Assembly (NCBI GenBank): GCA_002104945.1
Contig: MCFH01000060.1
Coordinates: 1 to 64,000 of the forward strand
Direction of reading: 5' to 3'
Source: Piromyces finnis
Taxonomy: Eukaryota > Neocallimastigomycota > Neocallimastigomycetes > Neocallimastigales > Neocallimastigaceae
Length of the DNA stretch: 64,000 bases
The position numbers and the translations under genes were made by a program. The notes beneath the pieces were generated by a model. That model had not been told where the DNA came from and searched no databases. It worked only from the letters and a program-made list of their open reading frames with translations. Position 1 is the first letter of the stretch. Each line of letters starts with the position of its first letter. Below, in pieces: positions 10,002 to 21,258 of the stretch.

Positions 10002-10338
10002 TTACACATATCATAAATTAAAATTTTATTAATTATAAATTAAAAATTTTTCTATTCAAATATTAAGAGATTATTCATAATATATATTAAGGATTTAATT
10101 AATATATGTTACAGTGAATGATCCATATATTATGAATGAAATCAATTTAAATCCTTAGCTATCCAAAACCATTAAATTTCAAATAATGGATAGTTGGAAA
10201 AAGTACGAGGATTTTTGAGAAAAAATTTTAAAAATTGAAAAATCAAAAATAAATTAAATGAATAAAAATTAAAATTAAATAAATTTTTATTTTTATAACT
10301 ATTCAAGTGTTTTGTGATATCTTATTTGAACCGTAGCA
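10002..10338 (+). repeat. G1 3' LTR, right part
   Basis: Resumes at TTACACATATC after the second AAATG and ends ACCGTAGCA. It matches the distal part of the solo LTR at 36342-37168. The reconstituted LTR is about 860 bp, against about 827 bp for the solo copy. Confidence 0.9.
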
Positions 10339-11181
10339 TTGTTGATAACGGATTGGTAGTTATATTATAACTTTTTAACTACTTCTTCTGTTATCTTATA
10401 TTGTTTTATCTCGACAGCTATTGTACGAGCTTTAACAATATCTACTAGTTTTATTAATTTATTTTAAGTTATTTTATAGTTTTAATAGTTTTATTATTTT
10501 AATAATATTTATATAGAATAATAACACCAGATTTATTCTATAAAATATTATTTATTATTAACACAATAATTACAAATTAGACAAGTTTAATTTCGTTTTT
10601 ATATTTTCTTTTATTTATTGTTCTTACGCTCTTTTTAACAATAATTTTTATTATATAAAAACTTATTTTTGTCTTTTAAATATTATTATGTATTCACTAA
10701 TTAATTATATTAACTATTATTAAAATTTAACTTATTATTAATAATCTAAGTCTTCTTATTTTTTACTAAAAAATATTATTATTCTTTATAATAAAAATTA
10801 TTTTTATAATTTAACCCAATCAAATATATAAATTTATAAAATATTTGATTTTATGTAAATTATATTTTTATAATAAACTATATAAAATTATTTAATAATT
10901 ATTTTATAATAAAATTTTCTACTAATATCAAATGTATAATATATTTATAATTGTTAACATATGTAATAATTTATTATATTACATTTAAATTATATTTACA
11001 TTAAAATTATATTTAAAATACAATATGTATTTATATTAAATAAAATAAACAAACGCCACATTAGTTACATATAAAAGAACATAATTTTACATGTATTAAA
11101 TCTTCGTAATTACCTATATTAATAAATAAAATATTATTAAAAACATATTAACAATTGTTGATAATAATTATTATTTATCAT
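10339..11181. other. AT-rich intergenic DNA, no gene seen
   Basis: About 840 bp of AT-rich sequence between G1 and the first Y LTR. No long ORF, tRNA or terminal repeat was recognised. Confidence 0.6.
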
Positions 11182-12515
11182 TGTAAAAAATATTTGTGGT
11201 GTAAAATATTGTATTAATAGAATAATGTATTTAATACGTATTTAAAATAATGTACAATGTATTGAATTAATGTACCGTAAATCTTTACAAGATTTATATC
11301 ACAATACATTAACATAAATTTATGTAAATTTTATTTTTTAATTACAAAAATTTATATCACAATACATTAACATAAATTTATGTAAAATTTAATTTTATGA
11401 TAAGATAAAGTTTTTGATGATAAAATAAAATTTTAAATTAAATAAATTTTAACCAATAAATATTTTAGATAATAAAAAATTTTTTTTATAAACTAAGTCT
11501 CAAAATTAGAAATAAATAAATTGAATATATGTTTGAAATATAATCAACCATATAGTAAATAAATCAAAACTTTATTTTAAGTTTAGAAAATTCTTTATTA
11601 AATAAATTGAATTTAAATAGTTTAATACAAATAATTTCTTTTAATAAATGTATAAATGTAAACAATGTAAAATTATAATATTAAAACATGTATATTAGAA
11701 TTTATTCAATTTATTTAAAAAGTATAAATAAAGAAAATTTTTCAACTATTGAAACGATAGTTGGAAAATCGTATAGATTAATTTTGTTTAGATAAATTAA
11801 CATTAGTTTATAATTAGTTTATAGTTTAGATTAATAATTTTAGTTTTAAATAAATATAAATTGATTACCTAGTGAGGGCTCTGGTGAAATATCCTTCACG
11901 GTAAAGTAATCAACGGTTGTTTAGTTAGTATAGTTTTAAAAATAAATAAATAAATAAATAAAAATTATTATTAAAAATAATTAGTTTAATTGTTAGTTTA
12001 GTGTTGTATACAAACCTGAACTTTAGAATATTTTACAATAAGTTTGCCCACAAATATTTCAATTGAAACCATATATTCTGGTCACCATTTATTGGCCAGA
12101 TATATGTATAACCATATATTAATGGTTATTAATTAAATAGGAAGTTTATTTGCTTTACCCAATCAAGTGGTAAAGAAAATAAACTAATATAGTTAAATAG
12201 TATAGTTAAAACTAACGTTAAATACTTTAGCGTTAGTATTAGAGTAAATTAGTAACTATAATAATAATTAATGTATATAATTATAATTAATAAATAAAAG
12301 ATATAATTAATATAGAATTATTTAAGTAAACATTATTTCATAAAATCTTTATACATTTGTTTGTAATTATTTTAGTGTTATAATATTTATTTTATTTCTT
12401 TTATTATTTTTTATAAAACTTTGTTTAGTTATTAACTCGTATAGAGAGGTAATAACTAACTTAATTAACTAAATTATATAACTTATTAACTAATATTATA
12501 AAAACACCTTTTACA
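11182..12515 (+). repeat. Solo LTR, family Y copy 1 (interrupted by V1)
   Basis: Begins TGTAAAAAATATTTGTG and ends CACCTTTTACA. V1 is inserted after the first 18 bp. The rest matches Y2 and Y3, including the inner segment with TATAGTTA (12201) and AGCGTTAGTA (12229-12238). Flanks are ATCAT and ATTAT, an imperfect 5-bp duplication. No tRNA gene is visible beside this copy. Confidence 0.8.
11200..12037 (+). repeat. Solo LTR, family V copy 1, inside Y1
   Basis: Begins TGTAAAATATTG, ends AATATTTTACA and contains the conserved CCTAGTGAGGGCTCTGGTG block. It sits at nearly the same position of Y as V3 sits in Y3, but its flanks (GTGG and ATAAG) do not form a clean duplication. It is the left arm of a long inverted repeat with V2. 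Confidence 0.8.
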
Positions 12516-12538
12516 ATTATTTTATGCAATAATTTTAT

Positions 12539-14059
12539 TGTAAAATATTCTAAAGTTCAGGTTTGTATACAACATGTCATGAATATTAGTGGATTCATGA
12601 TTATTTATTTAATTAGTGTTTTATTCGTTTAATTAATTAGAAATATTTTATTATAAAACATAATTAAATAATATTTTAAGAAATATTAATTAATTATAAT
12701 TATTAAGATTTTTATTTATTAAAGTTTGAATTAATATTTCTTTGTTCATTTGATTAAGAAGGAAATTAAAACTAAATTATAAAATAATCATTCCTTCTAC
12801 AAATGATTGATAATATGACTTTTATAATTATTAAATTTAACACGAGTGAAAAGTCATATATAATTAATATATAATTAATTTATAGAATAGTTAATTAATA
12901 TAAATAATTAGTCATGTATTAAATTTAAAATGTATTCCTTAATATTAGAGATAGTATAAATACTCGAGAAAATTCCTATCATTAGGAATTTCGAGAGTTC
13001 ATTACATTTAATATTTACTCTAATTATAATAATAACTAATAAATAAAGATTTTTCTTTAAATAAAAATTTATTAATAAATAAAGTTAATAAAATATTATT
13101 TATTTAAAAATTTACTAATTCATTTATTTAATTAATTGATAAACTTAGGATAAATATGTACGTTCCGACCTAACTGAAGTGAATCCTTACCACAACACTA
13201 AACTAACAATTAAACTAATTATTTTTAATAATAATTTTTATTTATTTATTTATTTATTTTTAAAACTATACTAACTAAACAACCGTTGATTACTTTACCG
13301 TGAAGGATATTTCACCAGAGCCCTCACTAGGTAATCAATTTATATTTATTTAAAACTAAAATTATTAATCTAAACTATAAACTAATTATAAACTAATGTT
13401 AATTTATCTATACTAAATTAACCTATACGATTTTCCAACTATCGTTTCAATAGTTGAAAAATTTTCTTTATTTATACTTTTTAAATAAATTGAATAAATT
13501 CTAATATACATGTTTTAATATTATAATTTTACATTGTTTACATTTATACATTTATTAAAAGAAATTATTTGTATTAAACTATTTAAATTCAATTTATTTA
13601 CTAAAGAATTTTCTAAACTTAAAATAAAGTTTTTATTTATTTACTATTTGGTTGATTATATTTCAAACATATATTCAATTTATTTATTTCTAATTTTGAG
13701 ACTTAGTTTATAAAAAAAAATTTTTTTTATTATCTAAATATTTATTGGTTAAAATTTATTTAATTTAAAATTTTATTTTATCATCAAAAACTTTATCTTA
13801 TCATAAAATTAAATTTTACATAAATTTATGTTAATGTATTGTAATATAAATTTTTGTAATTAAAAAATAAAATTTACATAAATTTATGTTAATGTATTGT
13901 AATATAAATTTTTGTAATTAAAAAATAAAATTTACATAAATTTATGTTAATGTATTGTGATATGAATTTTATGGAAATTTACGGTACATTAATTTAATAC
14001 ATTATACAATATTTTAAATACGTATTAAATACATTATTCTATTAATACAATATTTTACA
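12539..14059 (-). repeat. Solo LTR, family V copy 2 (interrupted by Z1)
   Basis: Reverse-oriented V with an exact TSD TTTAT (12534-12538 and 14060-14064). Z1 is inserted after 36 bp. Without Z1 and its duplication it is about 900 bp. It is the reverse complement of V1 over roughly 800 bp. Confidence 0.88.
12575..13192 (-). repeat. Solo LTR, family Z copy 1, inside V2
   Basis: 618 bp, plus strand TGTCATGAATATT...CCTTACCA, with exact TSD CAACA (12570-12574 and 13193-13197). It is the reverse complement of Z2 at 17472-18091. Confidence 0.9.
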
Positions 14060-14099
14060 TTTATTATATGCATTAATATTTCACATAATAAAATTATTA

Positions 14100-15097
14100 T
14101 GTGAAGATATTAACTGGATTTAAAACAAATTCAGATAATATCTATAATTAATTAAACATAATAATTAGAATTAAATGATCCCAATAATTATTTTAAAACA
14201 CCTTTAAAAGTCACCTTTTAAATTTTGGTTCAGTGAAAGGGTTATGATTTCAAAAAATTTAATATCAATACACTATAACCCTTAGCCAAAAATAAACAAA
14301 TACGAAACTACGCATAACTCGCCAAAAACGAGTGCTACGGCTGTAAGTACTACGGCTATGAAACTAGGTTTATTAGAAAGCTTAAGGGAAAAGCTATATT
14401 TTGGTATAATCGCGGTCCTTCTAACTGGTCATTTAAGGAAGATATGATCATTTGAAGATTTTAATAAGTAAATTAAAATTAATATGATATCAAGTATGGA
14501 TCATAGACATTTCTTATGACTTGACGAAAATTAAAAATATATCAATAGAAATTCTAATTATATTAATTTAATTAATGATAGTGACTGTTACTAAAAATAG
14601 AACTAAACCATTTAGGTGTAACAGTTAACATTTATAAATTAAATAATTTTAATTATTATAAAATAGATTAATGGATCAAGTGTTTAAATGATTAATCATA
14701 TGTTTATTTTATTTTATGTCATGACAAAACAAACAAACAAACAAACAAACAATCTTATTATATTATTAACATATTACATGTAATACTTTATTTTTATCAA
14801 TTTAATAATCTGAACAAAGAATATAAAATAGAATGAATTGAATTTGATTTTAATTCTTTGTAAAGATTATAGTTATAATCTTAATTATATAGTTATTAAA
14901 TATATTATCATTTATATTATTATTAATAAATAAATAAAATTTTATAAAAAAAAGTTATTCTAAAGAATAAATATTAATTTTTCATTTGGAAGTTTAAAGG
15001 GTTATTTTATATTTAAATTTAATTTCTTAAAAACATATTTACTATATAATTGATAACATTCTGACCTGGCCGCATAACCAAATCCAAAAACTTAACA
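14100..15097 (-). repeat. Solo LTR, family W copy 1
   Basis: 998 bp, plus strand TGTGAAGATATTAAC...AAAACTTAACA, with exact TSD TATTA (14095-14099 and 15098-15102). It includes a short AAAC tandem run near 14729-14750. It is the reverse complement of W2. Confidence 0.92.
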
Positions 15098-16297
15098 TAT
15101 TAGCTACATTTTAACACTAATTGTTAAAATGAGATAATGATAATGAAACTATTTATTAAAATAAAGAAGAATATACTTATCGAGTTTATTATAAGAGCCT
15201 ATAAATAACGTTTGTGTTAGGGTTTTAGAATATTTTTTATTACAAGAATGTTTTATTTATGTTAAAAGTGTATCAATTTATTTATGTTATTTATTATAAT
15301 TTCTTATAATAATAACTCTTGATTTTCAAATGAAACTCAAGAGGTCTTTTTATATAAAAACTTAAAGAATAAAAGAAAGTTCTAATCTTAATAAATTTCT
15401 TTTCTAGAAAAAGATTAGAAGAAAAAACTAGAAAAGTTTCGATTGATAATCTATTCTTATCAATCATCGTATTATTAGATAAAACCGAATGGATTCGGGA
15501 AAATTCTAATAATCGATTTTTTCTAAATACAATAATTTACATTACATTTAAAATACATTATGTATTATAATAAAATTTAATAAAATTTAATAAAATATTA
15601 AAGGTTAAATAAAAAATATAATAAATTATTTTTAATAAGAAATATAGATTATTTATTATAAAATAAATCTAATTTCTTACAAATAAATGGTACAACCTGT
15701 TTGTTTTGTTTGTACCTTTATATGGATCAATACAACTAGAATGAATAAAACAATTATTATATTATAATGAAATAACACAACAATAAAAAATGATTTTTAT
15801 ATTTTATGTATTATTTTTTATATTCTTTTTATTTATCTTTGATCAATAATGTACTATTAATGATTTAAACTCTTATAATAGAAATAAATAAGTATAATTC
15901 ACTAGATTATAATCTGAATATCACTATTAATTCCTACTTAAATCTAATAATATTATTTATCTATCTAGTATTATCACTTATGCCTATTTTCTTATTATTA
16001 TTTCTTATTATCTTTTTATATCGTTTCTTCTTTTAATATTTATTAATTCTCTTTTATTAAATACTCTTTGTTGTAATTAAGGTTTTTAGTCTTTTTAATT
16101 AATTTTATTTATAATTTTTATTTTAGTTATTGCTATAAGCGTTATTAATTAAATCAATAATTGTTAGCTTATAAATTTATATATTAAATTTTTATTAAAC
16201 CTAAAATACTTAAAGTAGAATTATTATTAGTAAAATTAAAGGTTAAATTGGAATTCCTATGCTCTTACATTTTTCTGAATCAGTCGTACCATAAAGC
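15098..16297. repeat. AT-rich stretch holding a partial family S LTR (about 15300-15681)
   Basis: About 15300-15681 resembles the distal half of the S LTR at 37177-37857: the TAATAACTCTTGA hairpin, TTTCGATTGATAATC and the end AATTTCTTACA. Its 5' part is not recognisable and no duplication was found. The rest, to 16297, is AT-rich with no gene that I can support. Confidence 0.5.
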
Positions 16298-16921
16298 TGT
16301 CACAATAACATATATAAAAATTTAAAAAATTTGGACACATGGAAAAAATTAAAAATTTTTTTAAAATTTGAAAATTTGAAAATTTGAAAAAATTTATTTT
16401 TTAAATTTTTATTAAAAAATTTCAAAGTATAAAATTTCTAATATTTGAAATTATTAAATTTTTTAAAATTATTAAAATTTTATTATTAAAAATTTTATTT
16501 TAAATTTATTTATTAACTATTTACAATAATTATATTAATTATTAATTTATAAAAATTAAATATTTTATAATTAGATAATAATTAATTAAAATTAAAAAAT
16601 GTAATAATTAAAATTGTTCATGTATAAAAAGAACAAAAATTGACAAAAATTACGAAGCTTTAGCGTTAGTAATTTTTTTTAACTTAAAGTTAATAAAATT
16701 TATAAACTTCTATAAAACCTAAAACTTTAAAAATTTTAATATTTTTAATAACTTAATATATGCTGATATTAAGTTATTGCTAAAATAAAAATATTATTTA
16801 ATTTTCTTTATATAAATATTATTAGCTTTATGCCTTCAATAGGAAAGCGTATTATATTTGTTAATTAATATAACTAGTATGCTTACCACACTTTTCTTTA
16901 ATAAAAAATCGCTTTTTGACA
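16298..16921 (+). repeat. Solo LTR, family X (G3 LTR) copy A
   Basis: TGTCACAATAACA...GCTTTTTGACA, 624 bp, the same family as the LTRs of element G3. It contains GTATAAAAAG and CTTTAGCGTTAGTAA. The flanks AAAGC and AATGA do not match, so no TSD is visible. It abuts the end of U-a. Confidence 0.85.
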
Positions 16922-16955
16922 AATGATAAATAATTAAATTTATAAATTATGAATT

Positions 16956-16956
<1 letters not shown>

Positions 16957-17010
<54 letters not shown>

Positions 17011-17011
17011 T
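16957..17011. repeat. (ATA)n microsatellite in U-a
   Basis: About 18 ATA/TAA units. The homologous tract in U-b (42671-42822) has about 50 units. Confidence 0.9.
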
Positions 17012-17084
17012 TAAAACACAGATAGTTGAAAATTAAAATAATTAACATGTATAAAATTATTAAATTAAAAATTATAAATGTAAA

Positions 17085-17115
<31 letters not shown>

Positions 17116-17471
17116 TAAATTAAATAGTTTATATTTGTTTATAACTATACTTTAAAATAATAATTTTGTATAAATAGTGATAGAAAATGTTCTTTTTAAA
17201 AGATGTTCCTAATAATCCAGTAAAATTAGATAATAATATTAAATTTAATTAAAATTATAGTTGTGATTATATTTACATACATTCAAGATGTATTAAACCA
17301 TAACATATATATATTTAATAATACAAGAGTTATTAAATATTAAAACTTTATAATTAAATAAAATAATTTTATATTTTAAACTAACAAAGACTTGCAAATG
17401 AACAAGTATAAAAATCATTTATTTTATTTTATTTTTTTTTATTTTTTTTTTAGATACAAATATTATCACTT

Positions 17472-18091
17472 TGTTAAGGATTTCACTTCAGTTAGGTCGG
17501 AACGTACATATTTATCCTAAGTTTATCAATTAATTAAATAAATGAATTAGTAAATTTTTAAATAAATAATATTTTATTAACTTTATTTATTAATAAATTT
17601 TTATTTAAAGAAAAATCTTTATTTATTAGTTATTATTATAATTAGAGTAAATATTAAATGTAATGAACTCTCGAAATTCCTAATGATAGGAATTTTCTCG
17701 AGTATTTATACTATCTCTAATATTAAGGAATACATTTTAAATTTAATACATGACTAATTATTTATATTAATTAACTATTCTATAAATTAATTATATATTA
17801 ATTATATATGACTTTTCACTCGTGTTAAATTTAATAATTATAAAAGTCATATTATCAATCATTTGTAGAAGGAATGATTATTTTATAATTTAGTTTTAAT
17901 TTCCTTCTTAATCAAATGAACAAAGAAATATTAATTCAAACTTTAATAAATATAAAATCTTAATAATTATAATTAATTAATATTCCTTAAAATATTATTT
18001 AATTATGTTTTATAATAAAATATTTCTAATTAATTAAACGAATAAAACACTAATTAAATAAATAATCATGAATCCACTAATATTCATGACA
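17472..18091 (+). repeat. Solo LTR, family Z copy 2
   Basis: 620 bp, TGTTAAGGATTTC...ATTCATGACA, flanked on both sides by CACTT (17467-17471 and 18092-18096). The right CACTT is also the left duplication of W2. Confidence 0.9.
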
Positions 18092-18096
18092 CACTT

Positions 18097-19094
18097 TGTT
18101 AAGTTTTTGGATTTGGTTATGCGGCCAGGTCAGAATGTTATCAATTATATAGTAAATATGTTTTTAAGAAATTAAATTTAAATATAAAATAACACTTTAA
18201 ACTTCCAAATGAAAAATTAATATTTATTCTTTAGAATAATTTTTTTTATAAAATTTTATTTATTTATTAATAATAATATAAATGATAATATATTTAATAA
18301 CTATATAATTAAGATTATAACTATAATCTTTACAAAGAATTAAAATCAAATTCAATTCATTCTATTTTATATTCTTTGTTCAGATTATTAAATTGATAAA
18401 AATAAAGTATTACATGTAATATGTTAATAATATAATAAGATTGTTTGTTTGTTTGTTTGTTTGTTTTGTCATGACATAAAATAAAATAAACATATGATTA
18501 ATCATTTAAACACTTGATCCATTAACCTATTTTATAATAATTAAAATTATTTAATTTATAAATGTTAACCGTTACACCTAAATGGTTTAGTTCTATTTTT
18601 AGTAACAGTCACTATCATTAATTAAATTAATATAATTAGAATTTCTATTAATATCTTTTTAATTTTCATCAAGTCATAAGAAATGTCTATGATCTATACT
18701 TGATATCATATTAATTTTAATTTACTTATTAAAATCTTCAAATGATCATATCTTCCTTAAATGACCAGTTAGAAGGACCGCGATTGTACCAAAATGTAGC
18801 TTTTTCCTTAAGCTTTCTAATAAACCTGGTTTTATAGCCGTAGCACTTACAGCCGTAGCACTCGTTTTTGGCGAGTTATGCGTAGTTTCGTATTTGTTTA
18901 TTTTTGGCTAAGGGTTATAGTGTATTGATATTAAATTTTTTTGAAATCATAACCCTTTCACTGAATCAAAATTTAAAAGGTGACTTTTAAAGGTGTTTTA
19001 AAATAATTATTGGGATCATTTAATTCTAATTATTATGTTTAATTAATTATAGATATTATCTGAATTTGTTTTAAATCCAGTTAATATCTTCACA
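18097..19094 (+). repeat. Solo LTR, family W copy 2
   Basis: 998 bp, TGTTAAGTTTTTGG...ATCTTCACA, flanked by CACTT (18092-18096 and 19095-19099). It is tandem with Z2 and shares the middle CACTT. Confidence 0.92.
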
Positions 19095-19152
19095 CACTTT
19101 CTATATTCATTTATAGAATTAAGATAATATTTTTCTTCGTATCAACAAAAGC

Positions 19153-20756
19153 TGTAAGAAATATTTGTGGCCATAAGTTTGCCCACAAATATTTCAATTG
19201 AAACCATATATTCTGGTCACCATTTATTGGCCAGATATATGTATAACCATATATTAATGGTTATTAATTAAATAGGAAGTTTATTTGCTTTACCCAATCA
19301 AGTGGTAAAGAAAATAAACTAATATAGTTAAATAGTATAGTTAAAACTAACGTTAAATACTTTAGCGTTAGTATTAGAGTAAATTAGTAACTATAATAAT
19401 AATTAATGTATATAATTATAATTAATAAATAAAAGATATAATTAATATAGAATTATTTAAGTAAACATTATTTCATAAAATCTTTATACATTTGTTTGTA
19501 ATTATTTTAGTGTTATAATATTTATTTTATTTCTTTTATTATTTTTTATAAAACTTTGTTTAGTTATTAACTCGTATAGAGAGGTAATAACTAACTTAAT
19601 TAGTGTAAAAGTTTTACTAAACTTATAATTTAATATTAAAATATTAAATTAAATAAAAGGTTAAAAGATAACTAGGTTAGAAAAAAAATGTTTTATTAAA
19701 ATAATCTTAATTGATTTATAAATGAATAATTAAATTATATATTATGGTTAAAATAATTTCTTTTATTTTATTTAATGATATATTGCTAAAATATATAATA
19801 ATAAGATTATTTAGTAGTAATACTCATTAAGTATTAATTATTATTAATAGTTAATAATTTATAGTTAATAATTTAATAATTTATGGTTAATAATTTTTGG
19901 TTAATAATCTTTACAAAGATTTTAATTTCATAAACTATTCTAAACTATTTATACTATTTGTAATTTTACATTTAATAATAAAATAACTTTTCAATACATG
20001 ATTATATTCATAATATATTTTATAATACTAAGGTTAAACTTAAGACTTATTACTAATTATTAAAAATAACTATTGTCTATATATTCATAATATTAATTAT
20101 TTCTTAATTATAATATAATTCATTGAATATAATATTAATAATTTATAATCTTTTAATTCAAAAATTATAAGCTATGTTATTGAAATAATTATTATAAAAT
20201 AAAGTTAATTAGTTCCGGAAAATAATTTTGATTTAATTAAACAATAATTTTTATACTTTGAGTGAATGATTTATGTTTGATATATCAGGGGTGATCATTC
20301 TCTGAATAAACAATTAATCATTGCTAACAAAATATCTTTAAATTGGAATATCTCGTGAACCAGCAGAGATATTGACCTGATTTTAAGATATGTTGTTTGT
20401 CTCGAGCGTGGCTTTCTAACGAACGTAATTATAACCAAAATATTTTTATTCAAAAATCGTCATTCGTTGAGGAGATACGCGTGTTTTTCCTTATTCCATT
20501 TTAACGATAAGGGTTAAAGTTATTTATTATAAAAATTATTAAGGGTTAAGGTCATATTTTAACCTTTTCTAAATTTTTAAATATTTCTTAATAAAATTTT
20601 ATAATTTATTTGAAAATAAAATATTTGTTGATTTTGAAATTTCATAAGTGATTTCACAATTCCAAGTGATCTTGAAATTGTATTTTCACTAGTATTCGTG
20701 ACAATTAGCTAAATATTAATAACTTATTAACTAATATTATAAAAACACCTTTTGCA
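19153..20756 (+). repeat. Solo LTR, family Y copy 2, 13 bp upstream of tRNA-Ser (interrupted by T1)
   Basis: Begins TGTAAGAAATATTTGTGG, ends CACCTTTTGCA, with exact TSD AAAGC (19148-19152 and 20757-20761). It lacks V and so shows the empty V site (TTTGTGGCCATAAG). T1 is inserted near its 3' end. The duplication covers positions -13 to -9 relative to the mature 5' end of tRNA-Ser(UGA). Confidence 0.9.
19604..20703 (+). repeat. Solo LTR, family T copy 1, inside Y2
   Basis: 1100 bp, TGTAAAAGTTTTAC...AGTATTCGTGACA, with exact TSD ATTAG (19599-19603 and 20704-20708). Joining the flanks restores the Y sequence seen in Y1 and Y3. Confidence 0.88.
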
Positions 20757-20769
20757 AAAGCAATGTTAA

Positions 20770-20851
20770 GTCAGTTTGTCCGAGTGGTTAAGGAGTCAGA
20801 CTTGAAATCTGATGGGCTTTGCCCGCGCAGGTTCAAACCCTGCAGCTGACG
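20770..20851 (+). tRNA. tRNA-Ser(UGA)
   Basis: 82 nt. The acceptor stem GTCAGTT pairs with AGCTGAC and is followed by discriminator G. The anticodon arm is TCAGA-CTTGAAA-TCTGA, giving anticodon UGA. A long variable arm (GGGC-TTT-GCCC) identifies serine. The B box is GGTTCAAACCC. There is no intron. It decodes UCA. Confidence 0.96.
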
Positions 20852-20861
20852 AATGATTTAA

Positions 20862-20869
20862 TTTTTTTT
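20862..20869 (+). terminator. Pol III terminator of tRNA-Ser
   Basis: A run of eight T starting 11 nt after the tRNA 3' end. The copia element begins 5 bp further on. Confidence 0.85.
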
Positions 20870-20874
20870 AAAAA

Positions 20875-21225
20875 TGTTAAAATTATAATGAAATAATTTT
20901 ATATTTTATTTACTATTAATTAATTATATAATTATATATTATTTAAATTTTTATGTATTAATTAAATTAATTATATGAAAAGTATAATTTTATTTAATAT
21001 TATATAAATATATATTTTTTACTATTATTAAAATGTAGTTCTTTTCATAATATAAGAAAAGACATTATTAAATAACTTGTATTAAATAATAATAAATATT
21101 AATAACAAATATTAATAAATAAATAATAATAAATAAATATAAAATAATATATATACATATTATACAAATATTTATTTATAAAGTGTTGGTGTTATATAAA
21201 ATATTATAATAATAATATTTAATCA
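20875..21225 (+). repeat. Copia 5' LTR
   Basis: 351 bp; no difference from the 3' copy seen on direct reading. The end could be 21226, because a T follows both copies. Confidence 0.93.
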
Positions 21226-21229
21226 TAAA

Positions 21230-21242
21230 AGATTAAGAGTCT
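21230..21242 (+). promoter_or_regulatory. Copia primer-binding site, tRNA anticodon-arm type
   Basis: AGATTAAGAGTCT lies 4 nt after the LTR. Its complement, AGACTCTTAATCT, has the form of a tRNA anticodon arm with loop CTCTTAA, i.e. tRNA-Lys(CUU). Internal (half-tRNA) priming is known for Drosophila copia and some yeast Ty1/copia elements. No 3'-terminal TGG-type match is present. The match to a host tRNA is inferred, because that gene is not in the window. Confidence 0.5.
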
Positions 21243-21258
21243 CAATTGTCTCAAGAAA

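Larger units (their letters stand above)
1..10338 (+). mobile_element. Ty3/gypsy element G1, 5' truncated by the window, 3' LTR split by G2
   Basis: The window opens inside the gag gene of a Ty3/gypsy retrotransposon. In order: the gag C terminus with a zinc knuckle, pol (protease, reverse transcriptase, RNase H, integrase), a short purine tract (GAAGGG, about 4282-4287) and a 3' LTR that begins TGTTAAGG at 4293. The LTR is interrupted at 4815 by element G2 and resumes at 10002, ending near 10337/10338. The 5' LTR and primer site lie outside the window. Two catalytic-site changes in pol suggest that this copy is inactive. Confidence 0.88.
16925..19144 (-). repeat. Solo LTR, family U copy a (interrupted by Z2 and W2)
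   Basis: Reverse-oriented repeat; on the minus strand it begins TGATACGAAG and ends TTATTTATC. It shares with U-b an (ATA/TTA)n tract, the GGATTATTAGGAACATC block and the TTATACTTGTTCATTTGCAA block. Z2 and W2 are inserted at its TATAGAAAGTG site. Confidence 0.65.

Noticed and set aside
16293-16926. A target duplication for X copy A (AAAGC versus AATGA)
   Set aside because: The two sides differ at three of five positions; recorded as absent.
16957-17011. Regular repeats as a possible CRISPR or satellite array
   Set aside because: Simple trinucleotide tract without spacers; eukaryotic microsatellite.
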